NCBI RefSeq assembly: GCF_029870285.1 | Contig: NZ_JACSYA010000015.1 | Span: forward strand, 55,097 to 119,096 | Length of the DNA: 64,000 nucleotides | Reading direction: 5' to 3' | Origin: Delftia sp. PS-11 | GTDB taxonomy: Bacteria; Pseudomonadota; Gammaproteobacteria; Burkholderiales; Burkholderiaceae_C | Shown: positions 55,785 through 64,000 of the stretch, piece by piece | Position numbering within the stretch: the stretch's first letter is position 1 | How the letters are laid out: every line of letters begins with the position of its first letter | Notes under the pieces: model-generated | Database searches by the model: none | Told to the model about the DNA's origin: nothing | The model's input: only the letters and a program-made list of their open reading frames with translations | Made by a program: the position numbers and the translations under genes

Positions 55785-57806
55785 ATGTACAGCACCACTT
55801 TTCTCGATCTTCCCGCACTCACCCAGGCGCAAGGCACGGTAAGCCTGCCCGGCTCCAAGAGCATCTCCAACCGCGTGCTGCTGCTGGCCGCCTTGAGCCA
55901 GGGCACGACCGTGGTCCACGACCTGCTGGACTCGGACGACACGCGCGTCATGCTCAAGGCACTGCAGCAGCTGGGCTGCACGGTGGCGCCGACCACCATT
56001 GCCCCGGGCCAGCCCGTGCACATCACCGGCCTGGCAGGGGCGCTGCCTGCGCATGCCAGCGCAGAACTGTTCATGGGCAATGCCGGAACGGCCATGCGCC
56101 CGCTGACCGCCGCACTGTCGGTGCTGGGCGGAGACTTCCGGCTCAGCGGCGTGCCGCGCATGCATGAACGCCCGATCGGCGACCTCGTCGATGCACTGCG
56201 CCAGCTGGGCTGCCGCATCGCCTACCTGGGCAACGAGGGCTTCCCTCCACTGCACATCACGCAGCCTGATTTTTCGCAGTGGCCGGACAGCCCTATTCAG
56301 GTGCGTGGCGATGTCTCCAGCCAGTTCCTGACCTCGCTGCTGATGGCGCTGCCGCTGCTGGCCTCCTCACGGGACATCACCATCGAAGTCGTGGGCGAGC
56401 TGATCTCCAAGCCCTATATCCACATCACGCTGGAGCTGCTGGCGCGCTTTGGCATTGCCGTGCGCAACGAAAACTGGCAGCGCTTTACCATCCCTGCAGG
56501 CAGCCGCTACCGTTCGCCGGGCGAGATCCACGTCGAGGCCGATGCCTCTTCGGCCAGCTATTTCATCGCCCTGGGCGCCATCGCCCATGGCGAAGGCATC
56601 ACCATCCAGGGGGTGGGCCTGGATTCCATACAGGGTGACATCCGCTTCGTGGAGGCAGCGCGCGCCATGGGCGCAAGCGTCGAGGGCGGCCCGAACTGGC
56701 TGCGCATCCGCCGTGGCGCCTGGCCGCTGCAAGCCATCGATCTGGACTGCAACCACATCCCTGACGCTGCCATGACGCTGGCCGTGATGGCCTTGTATGC
56801 GAACGGCACGACCACCCTGCGCAACATCGCAAGCTGGCGCGTCAAGGAGACCGACCGCATCGCAGCCATGACCCTGGAGCTGCGCAAGCTGGGCGCGCTG
56901 GTCGAGGAAGGCGCGGACTTCATCCGCATCACGCCGCCTGCAACTGCGGCAGACTGGCGTGCGGCCAGCATCCATACCTACGACGACCACCGCGTGGCGA
57001 TGTGTTTCTCGCTGGCGGCGTTCAACGCGGCAGGACTGCCCGTGCGCATCGAAGACCCCAAGTGCGTTGCCAAGACCTTTCCGGACTACTTCGAGGCGTT
57101 GCTGTCTGTCTGCAGCACGCCACGCGAGCGCATTCCCGTGATCTGCATCGATGGCCCCACGGCCTCGGGCAAGGGCACGATTGCCGCTGAAGTCGCTCAA
57201 GCGCTGGGCTACCACCTGCTCGACTCGGGCGCGCTGTACCGCCTGACAGGACTGGCCGCTTCGCGGGCCGGCATGGCGCTGGAGGCATCGGACGCGCCGC
57301 AGATCGCGGCACTGGCGCGCACGCTGCCCGTGCGCTTCGATGCCGAGCAGCGCATCTGGCTCGGTGACGAGGACGTCACGCTGGCACTGCGCAGCGAGGA
57401 AGCGGGCATGAATGCCTCGCGCGTGTCGGCACTGCCGGCGGTGCGCGAAGCGCTCGTGGACCTGCAGCTGTCGTTCCAGCAACTTCCAGGACTGGTCGCT
57501 GATGGCCGCGACATGGGCACGGTGATCTTCCCGAACGCTCCTTTGAAGGTCTATTTGTCGGCTTCTGCCGCATGCCGCGCAGACCGCCGGCATAAGCAGT
57601 TGATTTCCAAAGGAATTGCAGCTAATATAGATGCCCTTCGGGCAGACCTTGAGGCACGCGATGCGCGGGACATGAACCGCAGCGTGGCGCCGCTCAAACC
57701 CGCCGAAGACTCCGTGCTGCTTGACAGCTCTGCGCTTTCCATCGAAGAGGTGGCTGCGCAGGTGCTTTCGTGGTGGCAGGAACGCCAGCCCTTTGGCCGC
57801 GATTGA
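55785..57806 (+). CDS. aroA-cmk: Fusion of EPSP synthase (AroA) and cytidylate kinase (Cmk)
   Basis: A 673-residue bifunctional protein. Residues 1-440 are EPSP synthase, making 5-enolpyruvylshikimate-3-phosphate in the shikimate pathway: [37 protein letters not shown]-like [19 protein letters not shown]. From about 450 comes cytidylate kinase: [20 protein letters not shown] (P-loop), [14 protein letters not shown], the catalytic [21 protein letters not shown] [13 protein letters not shown]. There is no stop or frameshift at the join, and both active sites are complete. rpsA follows, as in unfused operons (cmk-rpsA). Confidence 0.96.
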   Translation: MYSTTFLDLPALTQAQGTVSLPGSKSISNRVLLLAALSQGTTVVHDLLDSDDTRVMLKALQQLGCTVAPTTIAPGQPVHITGLAGALPAHASAELFMGNAGTAMRPLTAALSVLGGDFRLSGVPRMHERPIGDLVDALRQLGCRIAYLGNEGFPPLHITQPDFSQWPDSPIQVRGDVSSQFLTSLLMALPLLASSRDITIEVVGELISKPYIHITLELLARFGIAVRNENWQRFTIPAGSRYRSPGEIHVEADASSASYFIALGAIAHGEGITIQGVGLDSIQGDIRFVEAARAMGASVEGGPNWLRIRRGAWPLQAIDLDCNHIPDAAMTLAVMALYANGTTTLRNIASWRVKETDRIAAMTLELRKLGALVEEGADFIRITPPATAADWRAASIHTYDDHRVAMCFSLAAFNAAGLPVRIEDPKCVAKTFPDYFEALLSVCSTPRERIPVICIDGPTASGKGTIAAEVAQALGYHLLDSGALYRLTGLAASRAGMALEASDAPQIAALARTLPVRFDAEQRIWLGDEDVTLALRSEEAGMNASRVSALPAVREALVDLQLSFQQLPGLVADGRDMGTVIFPNAPLKVYLSASAACRADRRHKQLISKGIAANIDALRADLEARDARDMNRSVAPLKPAEDSVLLDSSALSIEEVAAQVLSWWQERQPFGRD

Positions 57807-57989
57807 TTGCATTCGCGCCGCAGCGCCGGCACCCCGCCCTCCGGACCCAGGCATGGTGGCACAGCCCCTGTACGGCCCGGAGGCTCATTGGCTCTCACCC
57901 CGTGGTTGAACCCACAACACCTCCGCAGGCAGTCTTAGAAACGCTTGGCAATAGTGCCAACGGAAACCTGTCGGCGGGCAAGGAAATAC

Positions 57990-59675
57990 ATGTCTGAATC
58001 TTTTGCCTCCCTGTTTGAAGAATCGCTGCAACGCACCGAAATGCGTCCTGGCGAGGTCATCACCGCCGAAGTCGTGCGCGTCGAGCACAACTTCGTCGTC
58101 GTGAACGCTGGCCTGAAGTCGGAAGCCTATGTGCCGATCGACGAATTCAAGAACGACCAGGGTGAAATCGAAGTCCAGGTGGGCGACTTTGTGTCGGTCG
58201 CCATCGGCTCGATCGAAAACGGCTACGGCGACACCATCCTGTCGCGTGACACCGCCAAGCGCCTGGCCTCGTGGCTGGCTCTCGAAAAGGCCCTGGAATC
58301 GGGCGAATTCGTGACCGGCACGACCTCCGGCAAGGTCAAGGGCGGCCTGACGGTGCTGGTCAACGGCATCCGCGCCTTCCTGCCCGGCTCGCTGATCGAC
58401 ACCCGTCCGATCAAGGATCTGACTCCGTACGAAAACAAGACGATGGAGTTCAAGGTCATCAAGCTGGACCGCAAGCGCAACAACGTGGTGCTGAGCCGCC
58501 GCGCTGTGGTCGAAGCCTCGATGGGCGAAGAGCGCGCCAAGCTGATGGAAACGCTGAAGGAAGGCGCCATCGTGCAGGGCGTGGTCAAGAACATCACCGA
58601 ATACGGTGCGTTCGTGGACCTGGGCGGCATCGACGGCCTGCTGCACATCACCGACATGGCATGGCGCCGCGTGCGTCACCCCTCGGAAGTGGTGCAGGCT
58701 GGCCAGGAAATCACTGCCAAGATCCTCAAGTTCGACACCGAAAAGAACCGTGTCTCGCTGGGTCTGAAGCAGATGGGCGACGATCCGTGGCTGGGCGTTT
58801 CGCGCCGCTACCCCTCGGGCACCCGCCTGTTCGGCAAGGTCACCAACATCGCTGACTACGGCGCCTTCGTCGAGCTGGAACCCGGCATCGAAGGTCTGGT
58901 GCACGTCTCCGAAATGGACTGGACCAACAAGAACATTGCTCCGACCAAGCTGGTTGCCCTGGGCGACGAAGTGGAAGTCATGGTGCTGGAGATCGACGAA
59001 GACAAGCGTCGCATCTCGCTGGGCATGAAGCAGTGCAAGGCCAACCCCTGGCAAGAGTTCGCGCAGAACACCAAGCGCGGCGACCGCGTCAAGGGCCCGA
59101 TCAAGTCCATCACTGACTTCGGCGTGTTCGTGGGCCTGGCTGCCGGCATCGACGGCCTGGTACACCTGTCCGACCTGTCTTGGAACGAAGCCGGCGAAGC
59201 TGCCGTGCGCAACTACAAGAAGGGCCAGGAAGTTGAAGCCATCGTGCTGGCCGTGGACGTCGAGCGCGAGCGCATCTCCCTGGGCATCAAGCAGCTGGAC
59301 AGCGACCCGTTCACCACGTTCGTGACCGTGAACGACAAGGGCCAGATCGTGTCCGGCAAGGTCAAGACGGTGGACGCACGCGGTGCTGAAATCGACCTGG
59401 GCGAAGACATCGTCGGCTACCTGCGCGCTTCGGAAATCTCCGCTGACCGCGTGGAAGACGCCCGCTCCGTGCTCAAGGAAGGCGACGAAATCACCGCTGT
59501 GGTGGTCAATGTGGATCGCAAGACCCGCAACATCCAGCTGTCGATCCGCGCCAAGGACCAGGCTGACCAGCAAGAAGCCATGGCTTCGCTGTCGGCTCAG
59601 TCGGCCAAGGAAAACGCTGGCACGACCAGCCTGGGCGCCCTGCTGCGTGCCAAGCTGGACAACTCCGACAAGTAA
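57990..59675 (+). CDS. rpsA: 30S ribosomal protein S1
   Basis: 561 residues with six S1 RNA-binding repeats, which guide mRNA to the small subunit. It starts [24 protein letters not shown], and repeats such as [24 protein letters not shown] and [23 protein letters not shown] follow one another. AAGGAA before ATG 57990 fixes the start. The 183-base gap after aroA-cmk has a long stem (CCTCCGG..CCGGAGG) and may be the S1 self-regulation region. ihfB follows. Confidence 0.97.
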   Translation: MSESFASLFEESLQRTEMRPGEVITAEVVRVEHNFVVVNAGLKSEAYVPIDEFKNDQGEIEVQVGDFVSVAIGSIENGYGDTILSRDTAKRLASWLALEKALESGEFVTGTTSGKVKGGLTVLVNGIRAFLPGSLIDTRPIKDLTPYENKTMEFKVIKLDRKRNNVVLSRRAVVEASMGEERAKLMETLKEGAIVQGVVKNITEYGAFVDLGGIDGLLHITDMAWRRVRHPSEVVQAGQEITAKILKFDTEKNRVSLGLKQMGDDPWLGVSRRYPSGTRLFGKVTNIADYGAFVELEPGIEGLVHVSEMDWTNKNIAPTKLVALGDEVEVMVLEIDEDKRRISLGMKQCKANPWQEFAQNTKRGDRVKGPIKSITDFGVFVGLAAGIDGLVHLSDLSWNEAGEAAVRNYKKGQEVEAIVLAVDVERERISLGIKQLDSDPFTTFVTVNDKGQIVSGKVKTVDARGAEIDLGEDIVGYLRASEISADRVEDARSVLKEGDEITAVVVNVDRKTRNIQLSIRAKDQADQQEAMASLSAQSAKENAGTTSLGALLRAKLDNSDK

Positions 59676-59765
59676 TCAGCAGCCTGGCTGCTGACCGCTG
59701 AAGGTCGGATGCGACGGGCGCCTCCGGGCGCCCGTCGCCATTTCAACCCCTGACTTCCTCCCTCG

Positions 59766-60089
59766 ATGACCCGATCCGATCTCGTCGAAGAACTTGCCGC
59801 CCGATTCGGCCAGCTGAGCCAGCGCGACGCCGAGCTGGCTGTCAAGACGATTCTTGATGCCGTCAGTGAGGCCCTGGTGCGTGGGCAGCGCATCGAAATC
59901 CGTGGCTTTGGCAGCTTTTCTGTCAATCACCGCCCTCCCCGCCTGGGCCGCAACCCACGCAGCGGCGAGGCTGTGCACATCCCGTCCAAGCGCGTCCCTC
60001 ACTTCAAGCCCGGCAAGGCCTTGCGGGAATCTGTGGATCTTCGCCCCGGCACGGCGCCGGAAGCTGCCCCCAAGGCATCCACCGACTGA
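59766..60089 (+). CDS. ihfB: Integration host factor beta subunit
   Basis: A 107-residue DNA-bending protein of the HU/IHF family: [30 protein letters not shown], the arm region [22 protein letters not shown] with the minor-groove intercalating Pro, and [17 protein letters not shown]. The C-terminal tail is a little longer than in E. coli. The position rpsA-ihfB is conserved across proteobacteria. Confidence 0.96.
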   Translation: MTRSDLVEELAARFGQLSQRDAELAVKTILDAVSEALVRGQRIEIRGFGSFSVNHRPPRLGRNPRSGEAVHIPSKRVPHFKPGKALRESVDLRPGTAPEAAPKASTD

Positions 60090-60166
60090 CAACCGGCAGA
60101 CCGCCCGCAGACATGCCGCAGCGGGCGGCACGCTCTAGAATCGTTTCCCGTCACACAAGGGAACGC

Positions 60167-60490
60167 ATGAAATACCTGCTGTGGCTGCTCAAGGCGGCCA
60201 TTTTTTTTACGCTGTTCGCTTTCGCGCTGAATAACCAGCACAACGCGACGGTGCACTTCTTCTTTGGTACTGCCTGGACTGCACCCATGGTGCTTGTGGT
60301 GCTGGCTGCCTTTGCCCTGGGCCTGATCGTCGGTGTGCTGGGCATGGTTCCGCGCTGGCTCAAGCACCGCAATGCGGCACGCTCGGCACAGGCCGCAGCG
60401 CAGCCACAGGCCAGCACGCCCGCGGCTGTGCAGCCCCCCTCCGCCAACGCCCACAACACCCCCCTGCCGAGCGAAGTGCATGGAATTTGA
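60167..60490 (+). CDS. lapA: LapA-like inner-membrane protein (DUF1049)
   Basis: A 107-residue protein with two membrane spans (LLWLLKAAIFFTLFAFAL and APMVLVVLAAFALGLIVGVL) followed by a Pro/Ala-rich tail. LapA works with LapB in lipopolysaccharide quality control (E. coli). AGGG before ATG 60167 fixes the start. It overlaps lapB by 11 bases. Confidence 0.85.
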   Translation: MKYLLWLLKAAIFFTLFAFALNNQHNATVHFFFGTAWTAPMVLVVLAAFALGLIVGVLGMVPRWLKHRNAARSAQAAAQPQASTPAAVQPPSANAHNTPLPSEVHGI

Positions 60491-61634
60491 CCTGAGCTGG
60501 ATTTTGCTGGGCCTGCCAGTGGCCTTTGTCATGGGCTGGCTGGCATCGCGCTGGGACCTGCGGCAGATACGCGCCGAGAACCGCCAGGCACCCAAGGCCT
60601 ATTTCAAGGGGCTGAACTTTCTGCTCAACGAGCAGCAGGACAAGGCCATCGACTCCTTCATCGAGGCGGTGCAGAACGACCCCGACACCTCGGAGCTGCA
60701 TTTTGCGCTGGGCAACCTGTTTCGCCGCCGGGGGGAATACAACCGCGCCGTGCGCGTGCACGAGCACCTGCTGTCGCGCGGGGACCTGAGCCGCGCAGAC
60801 CGCGACCGCGCGCAGCATGCGCTGGCGCTGGATTTTCTCAAGGCAGGGCTGCTGGACCGTGCGGAGGATGCATTGCGCAGGCTGGAGGCGACGGCCTTCG
60901 AAGCTGAGGCACGCCTGGCACTGCTGGCCATCTATGAGCGCTCACGGGACTGGACTCAGGCAGCAGCCATCGCACGCCGCATGCAGGATGCCGGCCAGGG
61001 AGACTTCAGCGGCAGGCTGGCGCACTATCTTTGCGAGGACGCCCACAGCTTGCTCACCCGGGGTCAGCAGGCTGAAGCCATGCAAAGGCTGCAGCAGGCC
61101 ATCTCCACCGCGCCCCAGGCCCCCCGCCCCCAGCTGGAGCAGGCCCAGTTGCTGCACCGCATGGGCCAGTCCGCGCAGGCGCTGGACCAGCTGGAGTCCC
61201 TGGCCCAGCAGGCACCGACTGCGCTGCCGCTGGTTGCCAGCCTGCTGGTGGATATCGCGGCTGCCACAGGCCAGCGTGAACGCGTCCAGACACTGCTGGA
61301 GCGGCAATACCAGCAGCAGCCGTCGCTGGACCTGCTGCAGGCCCAGGTCGCGCTCGATGCGCAAGGGCAGGAGCAGGGACCGGGCCGTGCACGGCTGGTG
61401 CAGCACCTGGACAAGGAGCCTTCGCTGGTGGCCGCCGCACAGTGGCTGGCAGGCGAAACCTTGTCAGAAGAACGCTACCACCCTGCTGTCCAGCGGGCAC
61501 TGGACCATGCGGCCAAGCCGCTGACACGCTACCGCTGCGCTGCCTGCGGCTTCGAGGCCCGTCAGCACTTCTGGCATTGCCCCGGCTGCCAAAGCTGGGA
61601 CAGCTACCCGGCACGGCGCGTGGAAGAACTGTAA
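60480..61634 (+). CDS. lapB: Lipopolysaccharide assembly protein LapB (YciM)
   Basis: A 384-residue protein with a single N-terminal membrane helix (LSWILLGLPVAFVMGWLASRW), a chain of TPR repeats (from YFKGLNFLLNEQQDKAIDSFIEAV) and a C-terminal rubredoxin-like zinc site (CAACGFEARQHFWHCPGCQSW). LapB recruits LpxC to FtsH for degradation, balancing LPS synthesis. It overlaps lapA and closes the long operon. Confidence 0.94.
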   Translation: MEFDLSWILLGLPVAFVMGWLASRWDLRQIRAENRQAPKAYFKGLNFLLNEQQDKAIDSFIEAVQNDPDTSELHFALGNLFRRRGEYNRAVRVHEHLLSRGDLSRADRDRAQHALALDFLKAGLLDRAEDALRRLEATAFEAEARLALLAIYERSRDWTQAAAIARRMQDAGQGDFSGRLAHYLCEDAHSLLTRGQQAEAMQRLQQAISTAPQAPRPQLEQAQLLHRMGQSAQALDQLESLAQQAPTALPLVASLLVDIAAATGQRERVQTLLERQYQQQPSLDLLQAQVALDAQGQEQGPGRARLVQHLDKEPSLVAAAQWLAGETLSEERYHPAVQRALDHAAKPLTRYRCAACGFEARQHFWHCPGCQSWDSYPARRVEEL

Positions 61635-61764
61635 CCGAAGCAAATGGCACAAGGGACGCTGGCGGCAGCAGAGCCCCTTGCCCCAGTGCGATCCAGCGCG
61701 AGCCGTTGGAAGCAATCCAGACCTTGCTGGAGCGTGCGTGCACCCAGACAGCCCCGACGCGGCC

Positions 61765-64000
61765 TTACTGCAGCTGGCGCCAGCTCGGGCGCACGGGCTG
61801 CTCGGGCATGCGGGCCAGCACGCTTTGCTCGCCGTCGCCGCCTTGCAGCACGATGCGGTCGTCCTTGCGGATGACCTGCGACTGGGCACCTCGGGGGATG
61901 CTCATGCGGTGCATGCCCTGGTCGGCGGCGCTGTAGATGCCATCGCCGTTGGTGTCCATGATCTGCACCGAGGGGCGCTTGCCATCCAGGATGTTGAGCA
62001 GGGTCAGAAACTGGCGCTCGTTCTCGACTGGAAGGGCACAGCTTTCCTGTGTTGCACCCGTGGTGGTTGCCGGGGGTGTTCTGGCGGGAATCTGGCTGTA
62101 GATGGTCAGGATGTTGCTGTGGTCGAAAAAGCCCAGGGGCTTGAGCAGGCGCTCGCCCGCTTCGGGCAGATCGAAGCGCCAGCCGGGCTTTTCCAGCAGG
62201 CCCACGTTGGCGCCGTCACCGCTGACCTTCCAGAAGGTGCGGTCGGCGCTGGCTTGCTGGCCTTCGGTGGTGGATTGGCGGTCCACGGACAGCGTGGCCA
62301 GTTCGCTTTCGCGGATGGTCCAGGGCACCAAAGTGGCAGTGTTGTAGCACTCGTCGCTTGCATGCACGCTGACGGTTGTACAGGGCTCCACCCGTGAGCC
62401 TTCCACCTGCTTGTAGCGTGTGGGGTCCAGCACGGAGTAAATGGCGCCGGGCGTGTCGTCGTCGGGGTCGCTGGGGGTCAGGTTGCGGCCGGTGCCAAAG
62501 GCAATCATCATGCCTTCGGCCACGCTCTGGTCCTGGCCACGGCCTGGGGGCAGGGTGACCTTGCGGCTATTGACGCGCACCACCGGGGCGGTCGTGATGG
62601 CGCGCTCTTGTGTGGGCCTGAAAAGGGGTCGGTTACGGCCAGGCCACGAATGGTGCAAGCCCGCGTGCCATTGAGCAGCATCGGCGCTGGCGATGTTGAA
62701 CTTCCACAGGTTGCCCTTGAGGTCACCGGCATAGGCCACATCCGGCCGGCCATCGCCATTGATGTCCACCAGGCGCGGAGCAGAAAGGCCATTGATGGGG
62801 AACGGGCCTCCTATTCGGCAAGTGGGGAATGAGGTGGGGATTGGCAGCATTTCCTTTGCGCCATCCAGATACTGGATCAGCAGTGTGGGTATTCTGGAGG
62901 GGCTGTTGTAGCCGTTGCCCATGACCACGGCCCAACGGTCATTGTTGAGCTTGACAATCTGCGAGGTCTGCTGGGGGTTGGCTTCGTCCCGCACCGGCTC
63001 GGCAAAGAGATGGCCGATATAGTCTTGTGCCGTCAAAGCGCCGCACCAGAAATTGGGCAGCGTGACCAGACCCGACGACGACCCTGCGTTGCGCTCCTGG
63101 GTCAATGGATAGGTCTTATCCATCACCACCAGGGAGGCTGCATTGTTCTCGCTGAAGTTTGCCGGGTTGGTCACATCCAGCACAAAGTAGCCCCGCCCGC
63201 CTGCGCCCAGGGTGCCTACCAGCAGGGTCTTCCAGTCGCTGCCGTCCTGAATATCGCCGGTCATGGGCGAGCCATCGACAAAGTAGCGGTGCCTGTCGTC
63301 GTAGGCCGGCTCGGTCAGCCGGGCCAGGTTGTGGGTGATGCCTTTGGGCACATAGGCCAGTTTTTCCGTGCCATCCACGGCGGAAAAGCCGTGCAGCATG
63401 CCGTCGTTGCCGCCCACATAGAGCATGGGGGTGCGGTCCTTGTGCGTTTTGACGAAGTCCCGGTAGCTGGGCAGCGCACTCATGGCCGACGGCGCGCCCG
63501 TGTACCAGATTTGGGAGTTGACGGTATCGCCCTGGCGTGAATGGCGCTGCCGCAAAGGCTGCTGGCTCGTATAGCTGGGCGGTGAGCCTGTGCCTTCCAT
63601 GCGGCGGTCGCCACGCAGGTAGTTCAGGCGTTTTTCGCCCAGGGCATCGGTGGTGCCGTCGGCCCGTTGGTTGAACAGGGCCTTTTGCTCGGCGTTCAGT
63701 GCATTCCACCGGAAAGGCACGCCCTGGCCGGGGCCCGCAGGGCGGGTACTGTCGTTCCAGCTCCAGGTCAGGATGGTGCGGCTGCCGGCGTCGCTCAGGC
63801 TGTCGAGGTGGTCGGCGGTGGTTTTACCCTGCCAGCCTGGGGCGGCGCTGACGGTGCCATCGGGGGCCATGCTCTGGCCGGTGATCCAGCCTTTCCAGGC
63901 TTTGGTGGGGTCGTAGTGGGCGGTGTACAGACCGACCGGGCTGCGCGCGACGGTGCCGCCGCTGGTGGCGGCAGAGCCCCGTTCAGGCTCCGAGGCGGCG
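61765..64000 (-). CDS. pilY1: PilY1-type type IV pilus tip adhesin, N-terminal part outside the window
   Basis: The minus frame is open from the stop at 61765 beyond the right edge, giving about 744 residues of the C-terminal half of PilY1, a calcium-binding pilus tip protein. MLYVGGNDGMLHGFSA, FVDGSPMTGDI, WKTLLVGTLGAGGRGYFVLDV, the beta-propeller calcium loop DINGDGRPDVAYAGDLKGNLWKF and a second loop DTNGDGIYSAAD are visible. The 5' end with the variable von Willebrand-like domain is outside. It converges on lapB. A 130-base gap without a gene lies between. Confidence 0.93.
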   Translation of the reverse strand, partial: AASEPERGSAATSGGTVARSPVGLYTAHYDPTKAWKGWITGQSMAPDGTVSAAPGWQGKTTADHLDSLSDAGSRTILTWSWNDSTRPAGPGQGVPFRWNALNAEQKALFNQRADGTTDALGEKRLNYLRGDRRMEGTGSPPSYTSQQPLRQRHSRQGDTVNSQIWYTGAPSAMSALPSYRDFVKTHKDRTPMLYVGGNDGMLHGFSAVDGTEKLAYVPKGITHNLARLTEPAYDDRHRYFVDGSPMTGDIQDGSDWKTLLVGTLGAGGRGYFVLDVTNPANFSENNAASLVVMDKTYPLTQERNAGSSSGLVTLPNFWCGALTAQDYIGHLFAEPVRDEANPQQTSQIVKLNNDRWAVVMGNGYNSPSRIPTLLIQYLDGAKEMLPIPTSFPTCRIGGPFPINGLSAPRLVDINGDGRPDVAYAGDLKGNLWKFNIASADAAQWHAGLHHSWPGRNRPLFRPTQERAITTAPVVRVNSRKVTLPPGRGQDQSVAEGMMIAFGTGRNLTPSDPDDDTPGAIYSVLDPTRYKQVEGSRVEPCTTVSVHASDECYNTATLVPWTIRESELATLSVDRQSTTEGQQASADRTFWKVSGDGANVGLLEKPGWRFDLPEAGERLLKPLGFFDHSNILTIYSQIPARTPPATTTGATQESCALPVENERQFLTLLNILDGKRPSVQIMDTNGDGIYSAADQGMHRMSIPRGAQSQVIRKDDRIVLQGGDGEQSVLARMPEQPVRPSWRQLQ

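Overview
The window is 64 kb of GC-rich chromosome from a beta-proteobacterium, most likely a member of the Comamonadaceae (Comamonas/Delftia/Acidovorax type). The main reasons are the tmRNA tag ANDERFALAA, an AroA-Cmk fusion gene, the order gph-ubiG-ompA-gyrA-serC-pheA-tyrA-aroA/cmk-rpsA-ihfB-lapA-lapB, IHF-beta, a SWIB-domain protein, and a type of intergenic palindromic repeat I remember from that family. Coding density is high and almost every gene is a recognisable housekeeping or metabolic gene. The species cannot be fixed from the sequence alone.

Layout. 1-6.6 kb (minus): the translation operon thrS-infC-rpmI-rplT-pheS-pheT, with a probable threonine attenuator before thrS, a non-AUG start for infC, hairpins before rpmI and a terminator before pheS. 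6.7-11 kb: isocitrate lyase, an EamA-type exporter, a SWIB protein and an FMN 2-hydroxy-acid oxidase. 11-14.4 kb: an iron/heme block (bfd, a tiny membrane ORF, tonB-exbB-exbD, hemP, an HbpS/GlcG-like protein) with two Fur-type boxes. 14.6-20.2 kb: a BI-1 protein, a lipoprotein, rlmD, and a GbsR/MarR-type regulator with two palindromic operators ahead of an SDR-DoxX-DUF2269 operon. 20.2-26 kb (minus): sulfonate uptake and desulfonation (ssuA-sORF-ssuD-ssuC-ssuB-mop) behind an orphan sulfate-binding protein. 26-30 kb: yggX, a TRIC-like channel, mnmC and an unknown exported protein. 30.5-37.4 kb: sulfate assimilation (cysI-DUF934-cysH-cysD-cysN) followed by ferredoxin and a ferredoxin reductase. 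37.5-42.3 kb: psd, infA, tRNA-Pro(UGG), an RNase H-like gene, two candidate small RNAs (one under a Fur box), a sirtuin and a putative molybdenum-carrier protein.

42.3-47.1 kb is the only clearly accessory stretch: a cluster of toxin-antitoxin modules (parD with a broken parE, a PIN/HTH pair, parE/phd, doc with its antitoxin), a zinc-ribbon ORF and a truncated tyrosine integrase, lying at the 3' side of ssrA (tmRNA). It looks like the remains of an integrated island. 47.1-61.6 kb is the conserved gph/ubiG/ompA/gyrA block and the aromatic amino acid/rpsA super-operon; 61.8 kb to the end is the C-terminal part of a PilY1-type pilus adhesin gene.

The most interesting new-looking items are regulatory: a complete trp-style attenuator (leader peptide MLVMTPRTTSEMYTGR plus mutually exclusive stems) before thrS, and a short Fur-box-driven transcription unit at about 40.45 kb that ends in a terminator and carries two copies of an unstructured GUUUCAUC motif, as expected of an iron-responsive sRNA. 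I found no CRISPR array, rRNA gene or intact insertion sequence.
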